From Mycolicibacterium palauense (GTDB lineage: Bacteria; Actinomycetota; Actinomycetes; Mycobacteriales; Mycobacteriaceae), in contig NZ_NVQF01000034.1 in the NCBI RefSeq assembly GCF_002592005.1, forward strand, positions 1 through 59,734: 59,734 nt of DNA. The letters run 5' to 3'. Below are positions 1 through 8,201 of the stretch, one piece after another. Position 1 is the first letter of the stretch, and each line of letters starts with the position of its first letter. The notes under the pieces are model-generated. The model was given only the letters and a program-made list of their open reading frames with translations. It did no database searches and was not told where the DNA came from. The position numbers and the translations under genes were made by a program.

Positions 1-622
1 GGGGTGGCAGGGTGGCCTGCGGATCCCGGGTGCCGACCTTGACGCTGAGTTCGTTCCACTGCTGGATCAGATCCGTCTTGGTGTCGACGTTGTCGACGCT
101 CTGCACCTGGGTGCTGACGGCCTGCAGCTTCTGCTGGGCCTGCTCCCAGTCGCCCTGCTCGATCATCTGCTGAACCTGGGCCATCTCCGTCTTGGCGGCC
201 AGGGCGACGCGATCATCGCGGACGGCGGCCTGCTCGCCGAAGATCGCCGTGCGCATCCCGTAGAGGGGGTCTCCGGGGCCCGAGCCGGCGACCACCGCGC
301 CGAACCCGCCGATGCCCAGCACCGCGGCGGCAAGGGAGGCGACCACGGCGAGGCTGCGGCGTGGCCGGTGCTGGCCCGGCCGGGCGGCCAGGCCGTCCTG
401 CAGGGCGCCGATGGCCTCCTGCTCGCTGACCAGACCGGACGACGACGGCGTGCGGATACCGTCGCGCCAGCCCTCCAGCATCGCGAACAGTTCGGCGTCG
501 TCGGGGTCGGCCGGCCGCACATGGCGCTGGTCGGCCAGCGCGTCGAGCAGACGGTCGGTGGCGGCGATGGCGTCCAGCGACTCGCCGCCGCCCGAACCCG
601 CTCCCCTGGTGAAATCAGCCAC
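1..622 (-). CDS. rsdA: Anti-sigma-D factor RsdA (3' end cut by window edge)
   Basis: This gene encodes the membrane anti-sigma factor that holds SigD inactive; the C-terminal part lies outside the window. The frame starts at a GTG (622-620) that overlaps the sigD stop by 8 nt, so the two are translationally coupled. The visible 207 residues show an N-terminal cytoplasmic sigma-binding part (about 1-85), an Arg-rich stop and one membrane segment (about 91-112), then an extracytoplasmic helical region. Position and domain plan match M. tuberculosis Rv3413c. Release of SigD is known to follow regulated degradation of RsdA; nothing in this sequence contradicts that. The start is chosen from overlap and similarity. 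A long ORF in another frame on the same strand here is a shadow. Confidence 0.88.
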   Translation of the reverse strand, partial: MADFTRGAGSGGGESLDAIAATDRLLDALADQRHVRPADPDDAELFAMLEGWRDGIRTPSSSGLVSEQEAIGALQDGLAARPGQHRPRRSLAVVASLAAAVLGIGGFGAVVAGSGPGDPLYGMRTAIFGEQAAVRDDRVALAAKTEMAQVQQMIEQGDWEQAQQKLQAVSTQVQSVDNVDTKTDLIQQWNELSVKVGTRDPQATLPP

Positions 623-1193
623 GGTCGTATCCCGTCGCCGTGATCTCGCTCTTGAGGCGGGCCAGTGCCCGGTGCTGCGCCACCCGCACCGCGCCGGCGG
701 TGCTGCCGACCGCCTCGGCGGTCTCCTCGGCGGACATCCCGACCACCACCCGAAGGATCAGAATCTCGCGCTGCTTCTCGGGCAGCACGCGCAGCAGTGC
801 GTCCATCCGTGCCGCGGAGTCGGCGTTGATCGCCAGCTGCTCGGGCCCGGCCGTGTTCGAGGACTGCTCGGGCACGGAGTCGGTGGGTTCGGCGCGGTTG
901 CGCGCCGCGGACCGGTGCGCATCGGCAACCTTGTGAGCGGCGATTCCGTACACGAAAGCCAGGAACGGTCGTCCCTGATCGCGGTAGCGCGGCAGCGCCA
1001 TCATGGCGGCCAAGCAAACCTCCTGTGCCACGTCATCAGCCGAGAGACCACTACGCTCCGCGGTCCCGATGCGGGCCCGGCAATAACGGACCACGATCGG
1101 GCGGATTGTCTCCAGCACTTCCCGGAGCGCATCCCTGTCGCCGGCGACTGCGTCAGCAACGACGGCGTCGAGACGTTCTCCTGGAATTGTCAT
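615..1193 (-). CDS. sigD: ECF RNA polymerase sigma factor SigD
   Basis: This is an alternative ECF sigma factor of about 192 residues. It has a sigma-70 region 2 (core binding and -10 recognition; ADDVAQEV near the N-terminal third) and region 4 in the C-terminal third (ILRVVVGMSAEETAEAVG, then AVRVAQHRALARLK, a helix-turn-helix for -35 contact). The ATG at 1193 is used because the frame has no usable ATG or GTG between it and the far-upstream start at 1301, and a GGAG lies about 12 nt ahead of it. It is followed with overlap by its anti-sigma gene rsdA. Order and sequence match Rv3414c. The product acts in the cytoplasm with core polymerase. Confidence 0.93.
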   Translation of the reverse strand: MTIPGERLDAVVADAVAGDRDALREVLETIRPIVVRYCRARIGTAERSGLSADDVAQEVCLAAMMALPRYRDQGRPFLAFVYGIAAHKVADAHRSAARNRAEPTDSVPEQSSNTAGPEQLAINADSAARMDALLRVLPEKQREILILRVVVGMSAEETAEAVGSTAGAVRVAQHRALARLKSEITATGYDRG

Positions 1194-1282
1194 CGACGGC
1201 GGTATCTCCAACGTTACGAGCCGGACACTTCCGGGCGGCGTGGCACAGCTAAGACAATAGCGACCGGTCGGCCGCACACGGC

Positions 1283-2074
1283 TCAGCCCGCGGCCCAGCA
1301 CCCGCCGCGTCGCGAAATCGCTGCGGCGGCCTCGTCCCGGATCGCCGTCATCTCATCGGCGGGATATGTCGCGCTGCCGATGCCGTCGAGCAGGCTGGCC
1401 ACCGCCCAGCGCAACGGGAGTAAACCGCGGTCGGCCGTCTCGCCCAGCAACCCGTCGGCCAGCCGACGCGCCTCACCGGTGCGCCCCGCGCAACACAGGG
1501 CGGCCGCGGTCACCACCTCGCTCTTGACCCGGTGACGCACCGAGGACCAGGTTCCGGCGACTTCGGCGGCCCGGCGGGCGTGTTCGATCGCCGGCTCCCC
1601 CGCGCCGGCCGCCATCGCCAGTTCCGCCCGGACCCAGTGCAGTCTGATCTCCGGGCGTGTCGTCTCCCCGCCTGCCGCGGTGAGCGCGCGCTCGGCCCGG
1701 TCCAGCAAGGCCGCCGAGAGTGCCAACCGGCCGAGCCCCAGCGCGTCGGCGGCCAGGCCGATGAGCGCGTCGGCCCGGGCGACCTCGACTTCGGCGGATT
1801 CGCCCTCGGCCTCGGCGAGCGCCCGGCCGTCGTGACCGCGCGCCGCGGCGTGTCCGCCGAGCTGGCGCAGCAGTGACCCCCGGGTGCTGTGGGCCAGCGA
1901 CACCCACGGCGCCGCCGGGTTCTCGCCGAGCAGTGTCGACAACTCGGTGTGGGCAATCGCGTAGTAGCCCTGTGCACCGGCGGCGACCGCGCGTAGCCAG
2001 CGTTGCCGTGGCGTGCACGCCGCCGGCAGCGGCCACCGGCCCGGTTCCGGGCCGAAGGCCGCGGAGTCGAGCAC
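1283..2074 (-). CDS. Conserved mycobacterial helical-repeat protein (Rv3415c-like)
   Basis: The function is unknown. The 263-residue product is Ala/Leu/Arg-rich, almost wholly alpha-helical, and has TPR-like pairs of helices across its length, as expected of a protein-binding scaffold. It lies between sigD and whiB3, the position of Rv3415c. The start shown is a GTG at 2074. Upstream, the same frame stays open for about 38 codons to a stop at 2189-2191 and reads as plausible protein (for example HLPAVQEPHISLATPSP) but has no ATG, GTG or TTG. The true N-terminus may therefore be longer through a rare start codon. No signal peptide or membrane segment is visible. Confidence 0.75.
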   Translation of the reverse strand: MLDSAAFGPEPGRWPLPAACTPRQRWLRAVAAGAQGYYAIAHTELSTLLGENPAAPWVSLAHSTRGSLLRQLGGHAAARGHDGRALAEAEGESAEVEVARADALIGLAADALGLGRLALSAALLDRAERALTAAGGETTRPEIRLHWVRAELAMAAGAGEPAIEHARRAAEVAGTWSSVRHRVKSEVVTAAALCCAGRTGEARRLADGLLGETADRGLLPLRWAVASLLDGIGSATYPADEMTAIRDEAAAAISRRGGCWAAG

Positions 2075-2515
2075 GGACTCGGTGAGCCGGGGTTGCGGCG
2101 AAGGGGTGGCGAGAGAAATGTGGGGCTCCTGGACGGCCGGCAGGTGAATTCTGTCCCCGGCGATAGTTAACAGTTTGTCTTCGTCATGTTACGAGCACAT
2201 CAACTGCCTACTGAACGCTAGAAATGATCGCGGGCTCGCAGCCGATGACGAACTGCGGAAATCCATAATCGGGGTTATCCCCGCGCCCCGAATTAGCATT
2301 CCACAAGTTGCGAAACGGATCTAAGTATGAACGTGGCGTAAATTTTGTCGCCCTCGGTATGTCATTCCGCACATAACCCGGCTATTGACGCCATTTCCTG
2401 CCCGACTCTACGTTGTGAGCACGAGTTGTCACCGGCGACAGGACTCGGATCGGTTCCCGATCTCATGCATTCCCAAACGTGTGCTGGGAGAAGGCATCCA
2501 GGAAGGAACGTCCAA
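2075..2515. other. Divergent intergenic region upstream of whiB3
   Basis: This stretch of about 440 bases lies between the Rv3415c-like gene (minus) and whiB3 (plus). It is clearly more AT-rich than its surroundings from about 2165 to 2400, as expected of promoter DNA. The first 110 bases next to the minus-strand gene may be unrecognised coding sequence. A weak inverted repeat (CGGGG-TTAT-CCCCG) lies at 2270-2283. No RNA gene or operator could be identified with confidence. Confidence 0.5.
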
Positions 2516-2806
2516 ATGCCACAGCCGCAACAGCTACCCGGTCCCAACGCCGACATCTGGGACTGGCAGATGCAAGGACTTTGCCGAGGCGTCGACTCTT
2601 CGATGTTCTTCCACCCCGACGGCGAGCGCGGCAGGGCCCGCGCTCAGCGCGAGATGCGCGCCAAGGAGATGTGCCGGCGTTGCCCGGTGATCGCCCAGTG
2701 TCGTTCCCATGCGCTGGCCGTGGGCGAGCCCTACGGCATCTGGGGCGGCCTGAGCGAGTCCGAGCGCGAGCTGTTGCTCAAGCGCGGCATCCGACGCACC
2801 GCCTGA
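2516..2806 (+). CDS. whiB3: Redox-responsive Fe-S regulator WhiB3
   Basis: The product is a 96-residue Wbl-family protein that binds a [4Fe-4S] cluster and regulates transcription with the principal sigma factor; in M. tuberculosis WhiB3 links redox/NO state to lipid synthesis. The four cluster cysteines are C23, C53, C56 and C62 (C-Xn-C-X2-C-X5-C). The conserved turn GIWGG is at about 72-76, followed by a basic C-terminal tail. The ATG at 2516 is preceded by GGAAGG and starts the conserved MPQP N-terminus; a longer in-frame extension from 2345 is not supported. A terminator hairpin follows at 2827-2858. The nearby H-NOX system is a second potential NO sensor in this region. Confidence 0.96.
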   Translation: MPQPQQLPGPNADIWDWQMQGLCRGVDSSMFFHPDGERGRARAQREMRAKEMCRRCPVIAQCRSHALAVGEPYGIWGGLSESERELLLKRGIRRTA

Positions 2807-2826
2807 CCCCGAAACACTTCCGCCCG

Positions 2827-2858
2827 AGCCCCTGCCACTGATTCCGGTGGCGGGGGCT
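2827..2858 (+). terminator. whiB3 terminator hairpin
   Basis: A 12-bp stem (AGCCCCTGCCAC with GTGGCGGGGGCT, one G-U pair) closes an 8-nt loop just downstream of the whiB3 stop. There is no long U tract, as is usual in mycobacteria. Confidence 0.7.
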
Positions 2859-2908
2859 TGGCCGTTCCCGGACTCCCTCGCGGGCTTCTCCGATCGGCGT
2901 ACCATCGT

Positions 2909-2938
2909 CATATCAACACTCGTTAGCATGTTGATATG
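2909..2938 (+). promoter_or_regulatory. Putative ArsR-family operator overlapping the start codon
   Basis: A perfect 10-bp inverted repeat, CATATCAACA-N10-TGTTGATATG, ends exactly on the ATG (2936-2938) of the ArsR-type gene. It has the size and symmetry of SmtB/CadC/CmtR operators. Because the right half-site contains the start codon there is no room for a normal ribosome-binding site, so the transcript is probably leaderless and binding would block transcription directly. Confidence 0.8.
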
Positions 2939-3328
2939 AGCGAGCCGAGCGCCGACACCTGCGACCTGCTGTGCCTCGATCTGCCCCATGCCGAACGGAT
3001 CCGTGCGGCGCTGCCCCCCACCGGCACGATGGCGGCGGCCGCCGCCGGCGCGCGCGCCCTGGGCGACCCGACCCGCTTGACGATCGCCACGGCCCTGCTG
3101 CACTCCGACGAGATGTGCGTCTGCGACATGGCCTGGGTGGTGGGCCAGGCGCAGAACCTCGTCTCCCATCACCTGCGCCAACTCAAGACCGCCGGGATGG
3201 TGACCTCGCACCGCCGCGGCCGGCTGGTCATCTACCGGCTCAGCGAGCGCGGACGCGCACTGACCGAAGCGGTCACCGCTCCGTTCGTGTCCCCCGCGTC
3301 CCCCGCGACCGGGGCTGACCGTGTCTGA
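2936..3328 (+). CDS. ArsR/SmtB-family metal sensor, CadC-like
   Basis: This is a 130-residue winged-helix repressor. It keeps the full CadC thiolate set: an N-terminal C9-X3-C13 pair and C61-V-C63 in the helix-turn-helix region (EMCVCDM), the ligands used for Cd(II)/Pb(II) in staphylococcal CadC. The recognition helix is QNLVSHHLRQLKTAG. The gene stop overlaps the GTG of the downstream P-type ATPase by 8 nt, so repressor and pump form one operon. The start lies inside a perfect palindrome (2909-2938), consistent with autoregulation. Cd, Pb or Zn are the likely inducers; which one is inference. It differs from M. tuberculosis CmtR, which uses other ligands. Confidence 0.9.
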   Translation: MSEPSADTCDLLCLDLPHAERIRAALPPTGTMAAAAAGARALGDPTRLTIATALLHSDEMCVCDMAWVVGQAQNLVSHHLRQLKTAGMVTSHRRGRLVIYRLSERGRALTEAVTAPFVSPASPATGADRV

Positions 3329-5315
3329 CGACTGCTGCGGCACCGGGCGCGACGTCGAGGCGGGGCCGGAGAAGCTGTGGCAGGTGCGGCAGCTGCAACT
3401 GGCCGCGCTCGCGGCGGCGCTGCTGCTCACCGGTTGGGCGGTGGGCCACGCCGGCCTGCCCGCGGTGGCGTTGGCGGCGGAGCTGGCCGCCGTGCTCGCC
3501 GGTGCCGCGACGTTCGTGCCCGGAACACTGCGGAATCTGGCGCACGGCCGAATCGGCGTGGGCACCCTGATGACGATCGCCGCCATCGGCGCGGTCGCGC
3601 TCGGTCAGATCGCCGAGGCCGCGCTGCTGGCGGCCCTGTTCTCCATCGCCGAGGGCCTCGAAGACTACGCGGTGAACCGCACCCGCCGCGGTTTGCGGGC
3701 GCTGCTCTCGCTCGTGCCCCCGACCGCGTCGGTGCTCCGCAGCGGGCGGGAAATCGCCGTCGCTCCCGACCAACTCGTCATCGGGGATGTGTTGGTCGTG
3801 CGCCCCGGTGAACGCGCCGCCACCGACGGTGTCATCGCCGCGGGGCGCACCAGCCTGGATCTGTCGGCCATCACCGGCGAGTCCGTTCCGGTGGAGGCCG
3901 GCCCCGGCGATGCCGTGCACGCGGGGGCCATCAACGCCGGCAGCGCGATCGAGGTCACCGTCGCCGCCGCCACCGCCGACAGCTCACTGGCCCGCATCGT
4001 GCACATCGTCGAGGAGGCGCAGGAGCGCAAGGGGGCCGGCCAGCGGCTCGCGGATCGCATCGCGCGGCCGCTGGTGCCGGCGATCATGGTCCTGGCGGCC
4101 GTCGTGGCCGGCGTCGGCGCGCTGCTCGGCGACGCGGTGCTGTGGTCGCAGCGCGCGCTGGTGGTGCTGGTGGCCGCCTCGCCGTGCGCGCTGGCGATCG
4201 CGGTGCCGCTGACGGTGGTGGCCGCGATCGGCGCCGCGAGCCGACAAGGAGCCCTGGTCAAAGGTGGCGCAGCCCTGGAGGAGCTGGGTCGCATCGGCGT
4301 CGTGGCACTCGACAAGACGGGCACCCTGACCGGGAACAGCCCCGCGGTGATCGAGACGGTGACCGGTCCCGGGGTCACCGCGGATCAGGCACTGCGGATC
4401 GCCGCGGCCCTGGAGACCCGCAGCGAGCATCCGTTGGCTCGGGCGATCCTGACGGCGGCCGGCGGGGAGTCCGGCGAGGATCCCGTGCCCGCCGACGACA
4501 TCGTCGCGATCACCGGCCACGGGCTCGCCGGGCACATCGGGGAGGTCACGGTCCGCCTCGGCAAGCCCGGCTGGATCCCCGCCGGGCCGTTCGCCGACGA
4601 CGTCGCGCGGCTGCAGTCCGACGGGGCCACCGTGGTGCTCGTCGAACGCGGCGGCACGGTGCTGGCCGCGGTGGCCGTGCGCGACGAACTGCGCCCCGAG
4701 GCCGCCGAGGCGGTACGCCTCCTGCACCGGCTGGGCCTGGACACGGCGATGCTCACCGGCGACAACCGCCGCACCGCCGAAGCCCTGGCCGCGCGGGCCG
4801 GCATCACCACCGTGCGGGCCGAACTGCTGCCCGAGGACAAGGCCCGGCTACTGGCCGGGCTCTCCGGTGGGCGGCCCGTCGCGATGGTCGGCGACGGGGT
4901 CAACGACGCTCCCGCGCTGGCTACCGCCGATGTCGGGATCGCGATGGGTGCGATGGGTACCGACGTGGCGATCGAGACCGCCGATGTCGCGCTGATGGGT
5001 GAGGACCTCCGGCATCTGCCGCACCTGTTCGCCCACGCCCGTCGCGCCCGCCGCATCATGGTGCAGAACATCACGCTGTCGCTGGCCCTGATCGCCGCGC
5101 TGGTCCCGCTGGCGGCCCTCGGCGTTCTCGGCCTGGCGACCGTGGTGTTCATCCACGAACTGGCCGAGGTGCTGGTCATCCTCAACGCCATCCGCGCCGG
5201 TCGCACGGCGGCGCCGCCCGGCCCGGGCCGGGGCGCGCGGGCAACCGCGGCAGGCGGTCACCGGCCGAGCGGCAACACCGGCGCCGGTAGCCGTTCGGCG
5301 ACGTCGTCGCGGTAG
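3321..5315 (+). CDS. P1B-type heavy-metal-exporting ATPase (CtpG/CadA-like)
   Basis: The 664-residue membrane pump exports soft divalent metals using ATP. Motifs in order: an N-terminal CC pair (DDCCGTG) but no HMA domain; the actuator motif TGES; the transmembrane SPC metal motif (ASPCALAI) in place of the more common CPC; the phosphorylation site DKTGTLTG; HP (SEHPLAR); GDGVNDAPAL; and a late-helix HE motif (FIHELAEVLVILNAIR). SPC plus HE is the P1B-4-like pattern seen in mycobacterial CtpD/CtpJ/CtpG. The GTG start at 3321 overlaps the ArsR stop. Co-regulation by a CadC-like sensor argues for Cd/Pb/Zn or Co export. The C-terminal tail of about 40 residues is low-complexity and probably cytosolic. 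Confidence 0.92.
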   Translation: MSDDCCGTGRDVEAGPEKLWQVRQLQLAALAAALLLTGWAVGHAGLPAVALAAELAAVLAGAATFVPGTLRNLAHGRIGVGTLMTIAAIGAVALGQIAEAALLAALFSIAEGLEDYAVNRTRRGLRALLSLVPPTASVLRSGREIAVAPDQLVIGDVLVVRPGERAATDGVIAAGRTSLDLSAITGESVPVEAGPGDAVHAGAINAGSAIEVTVAAATADSSLARIVHIVEEAQERKGAGQRLADRIARPLVPAIMVLAAVVAGVGALLGDAVLWSQRALVVLVAASPCALAIAVPLTVVAAIGAASRQGALVKGGAALEELGRIGVVALDKTGTLTGNSPAVIETVTGPGVTADQALRIAAALETRSEHPLARAILTAAGGESGEDPVPADDIVAITGHGLAGHIGEVTVRLGKPGWIPAGPFADDVARLQSDGATVVLVERGGTVLAAVAVRDELRPEAAEAVRLLHRLGLDTAMLTGDNRRTAEALAARAGITTVRAELLPEDKARLLAGLSGGRPVAMVGDGVNDAPALATADVGIAMGAMGTDVAIETADVALMGEDLRHLPHLFAHARRARRIMVQNITLSLALIAALVPLAALGVLGLATVVFIHELAEVLVILNAIRAGRTAAPPGPGRGARATAAGGHRPSGNTGAGSRSATSSR

Positions 5316-5402
5316 CACACCCACCCACCTCGATTTGCTCGGCAAATGCGCCAACGACTCGACGAATGCCGAGTACGCTCCACTCGCTGAGAGGTGATTG
5401 GG

Positions 5403-8201
5403 GTGGCGGGGACCGACGCCAACGTGTCATTGGTTTGGTGGATTCGCGGTGCCGTGGCGCTGGTGCTTGCCATCGCCGCGGCCGATGTCCTGGGTTGGAC
5501 GACCGGTCTCAGGCCGCTGACGCAGGTGCATCCCGACTGGCCGCGCATGATGCCGTGGAGCGCCGCCCTGATGGCCGGTCTCGGCATAGCCATTCTGCTG
5601 CAGGCCGGGCGGTCGTCCGGCACCCGGGTGTGGATCGGGCGGGCACTGGCCCTGTCCGTCGGCGCCTTGGCGGCGGTGTTCCTCCTGCAGAACACCTGGC
5701 CCGGCCGTCCCAGCGTCCAGGCGGCGTTGTCCATCCTGGCGCTCTCGCTGGCGGTGGCTGTATTGCGGCTGAACCGGAGATGGGCCGACATCGCCTGGCC
5801 GCTCAGTACGATCACCGCGCCGATCCTGCCGCTGCTGGCGCTGGTGACCTACCTTTTCGACGCGGCCGAGATGCTGAGCGGGTCGCTGTCCGTCGGCATG
5901 AACGCGGCGACGGCGGTGGCAATCGTGTTTCTCACCGACGCAACGGTCGCCACCCGGCCCGACCGTCAACCGGTGGCCTGGCTGGTGGCCCGACCCGACC
6001 GCCGGATGCTGGTGCGGTTGGTCGTCACCTTCATCCTCGTCCCGATCTGGGTGGCGATCTGGCGGCTGCTGCTGCTGGCCTTCGGCCTGCGCGGCGACGC
6101 GGTGTGGGTGCTCTCGGTCGCCCTGGCCACACTCATCCTCGGGATGCCCTTCTTCGTCATCAGCCGTCGTGTCCAGAAACTGGTGACGGACCAGCTGGTA
6201 CAGACCAGCAAACGCGCCGAGGCCGAGCACCAGCGCGCGGAGGCCGAGCACGCCCGCGCCGAGGCGGTCCAACGGTACCGCCTACTCGCCGACAACGCCG
6301 TCGACGTCGTCGTCCACCTGCGCGGCCGCGAGCCGGTGTGGATTTCGCCGTCCGCCGAGGCCGCCTTCGGCTGGCCCGCGCAGCAGTGGATCGGCGTCGA
6401 TTTCGTCCCCCGCATACACCCGGACGATCTGGACGGCGTATTCGCCGCGCTGGCCAAGAACGCGCAGGGGAAACCCGCCGTGGAACGGTTTCGTGTCGCG
6501 ACCGCCTCCGGCGACTACCGCTGGGTCGAAGGCCACGGAAAGCCCTACACCGATGTCGAGGGCAACGTCGACGGCGTCATCGTCGCCCTGCGGATCATCG
6601 ACACGCAGGTGGAAGTCGAGCTGGAGCTGCAACGGGCGCTCGACTTCGCCATCGGGCTGGCCGGGGAGAAATCCGACTACGTCGCGACGGTCAGCCACGA
6701 GATCCGCTCCCCGATCCATGCCATTCTCGGCTTTGCCGAGCTTCTGGAGAGTCAGCTTTCCTCCGAGGGCCGCAACGAGGCCGCGGAGTGGTCCCGCCGC
6801 GTCCGGACGGAGGCCGAACGGCTGGCGCGCCTCATCGCCGATCTCCTGGATCTGTCCCGCCTGGATGCCGGCAGGACCAAGCTGGCGGCCGAACCTTTCC
6901 GGCTCCGAAAGATGGTCGACGAGGTCATCCAGATGTCGAGACTGAAGGCCGAGGCCAAGGGCCTGAAGCTCGACTACTCGGTGGACCCGACCATCTCGGA
7001 TTGGCGAATCGGGGATGCCGACACGTTGCACCAGGTGCTGCGCAACCTCGTCACCAACGCCAAGAAGTTCACCCGCGAGGGCCGCATCGACGTCGAGGTC
7101 TCCCCAGCGGCCACCGAGACGAGCGCCGATCTGGTCCGGTTCGCGGTGACCGACACCGGCCCGGGAATTCCCGCCGAGGAAATCGATCGGATCATGCAGC
7201 CCTTCGCGCAAGTGCGGGGCTCCGACGCCGAGCGCGGAAGCGGTCTGGGACTGGCGATCTCGGACCGCCTCGTCAAGGCCATGGGCGGTGGCAGGCTCGA
7301 AGTCGCCAGCCTCGAGGGCCACGGCTCGACGTTCCACTTCACCGTCCCGCTGCCGGAGTCCGAACCACTCGAGCCGGCCCCGGTACCGGAGACCGGTCCC
7401 GCCCAAACGGATTCCGCCAAGACGATTCTCGTCGTGGACGACAACCCGACAAATCGCCTGTTGGTCGAGGCGCAGCTGACAAAACTCGGATACCACTGCG
7501 AGGTCGCCGCCGACGGGGCCGAAGCCTTGGAGCGCCTCGAATCGGGGGGAATCGATGCGGTGCTGATGGACTGCAACATGCCGCGTATGGACGGATACGA
7601 GGCGACCCGCCGAATCCGGGCCAGGGAACGCGGCACGGGCGGCCACATACCCGTGCTGGCGCTCACGGCCTCGGCGGTGGGCTCCAACCGCGACGCGTGC
7701 GAAAGAGCCGGTATGGACGGCTTCCTCGGCAAGCCGTTGCACCTGTCGAAACTCGCCGCGGAGATCGGCCGCTTCGTCGGAGCGGGTCGGGCCGGCAGCG
7801 TCGCCGCAACGGCCCACGCCGCTGGCGGCGGCCCGGAGACGACAGCGCCACACATCCTCGACGACGCGCGTGTCGACCGACTGCTCGAGGAACTCGGAGC
7901 CGATCCGTTGCAGAAGGTGGTTGCTGCCTTCGTCTCCGAGATGCCACGCCGCCTGGCCGAGTTGCGTCGAGTGGCCGCGCAACGCGACGCTGACGCCGTG
8001 CGGCGCAGCGCTCACGCCATCCGTTCGCCGAGCGCGATGCTCGGCGCTTCGGCACTGGCCGAGCACCTCAGGACCATCGAGGAGTCGGCCGACCCCGTCT
8101 CCCGCCTGTCGGAGGCGCAGCTCGAGGACCTGATCAACGCCTCGGTGCACCGATTGCAGGCGAGGCTGGGCCAACTCGTCGACCAAGGAGGAGCCCGGTG
8201 A
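5403..8201 (+). CDS. Membrane hybrid sensor histidine kinase with receiver and HPt domains
   Basis: The protein has about 932 residues. Order: eight predicted membrane helices (about 10-255, MASE-like), a short charged coiled coil, a PAS domain (about 290-400), a HisKA dimerisation helix with H432 (SHEIRSP), an HATPase domain (DTGPGIP and GSGLGLAIS boxes), a receiver with phospho-acceptor D723 (VLMDCNMP), and a C-terminal HPt domain with H871 (SAHAIRS). All residues for a full H-D-H phosphorelay are present. The GTG at 5403 is preferred over the GTG at 5394 because GAGAGG sits 8 nt ahead of it. The stop overlaps the H-NOX gene by 4 nt (GTGA), so the haem sensor is a likely partner. Confidence 0.92.
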   Translation: MAGTDANVSLVWWIRGAVALVLAIAAADVLGWTTGLRPLTQVHPDWPRMMPWSAALMAGLGIAILLQAGRSSGTRVWIGRALALSVGALAAVFLLQNTWPGRPSVQAALSILALSLAVAVLRLNRRWADIAWPLSTITAPILPLLALVTYLFDAAEMLSGSLSVGMNAATAVAIVFLTDATVATRPDRQPVAWLVARPDRRMLVRLVVTFILVPIWVAIWRLLLLAFGLRGDAVWVLSVALATLILGMPFFVISRRVQKLVTDQLVQTSKRAEAEHQRAEAEHARAEAVQRYRLLADNAVDVVVHLRGREPVWISPSAEAAFGWPAQQWIGVDFVPRIHPDDLDGVFAALAKNAQGKPAVERFRVATASGDYRWVEGHGKPYTDVEGNVDGVIVALRIIDTQVEVELELQRALDFAIGLAGEKSDYVATVSHEIRSPIHAILGFAELLESQLSSEGRNEAAEWSRRVRTEAERLARLIADLLDLSRLDAGRTKLAAEPFRLRKMVDEVIQMSRLKAEAKGLKLDYSVDPTISDWRIGDADTLHQVLRNLVTNAKKFTREGRIDVEVSPAATETSADLVRFAVTDTGPGIPAEEIDRIMQPFAQVRGSDAERGSGLGLAISDRLVKAMGGGRLEVASLEGHGSTFHFTVPLPESEPLEPAPVPETGPAQTDSAKTILVVDDNPTNRLLVEAQLTKLGYHCEVAADGAEALERLESGGIDAVLMDCNMPRMDGYEATRRIRARERGTGGHIPVLALTASAVGSNRDACERAGMDGFLGKPLHLSKLAAEIGRFVGAGRAGSVAATAHAAGGGPETTAPHILDDARVDRLLEELGADPLQKVVAAFVSEMPRRLAELRRVAAQRDADAVRRSAHAIRSPSAMLGASALAEHLRTIEESADPVSRLSEAQLEDLINASVHRLQARLGQLVDQGGAR

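Noticed and set aside
163..1017. A 284-codon minus-strand open frame over rsdA and sigD
   Set aside because: It is in a different frame from rsdA and sigD, both of which match known proteins and overlap correctly.
2270..2283. Inverted repeat CGGGG-TTAT-CCCCG upstream of whiB3
   Set aside because: Only 5-bp arms, common by chance in this GC-rich DNA; noted but not called as an operator.
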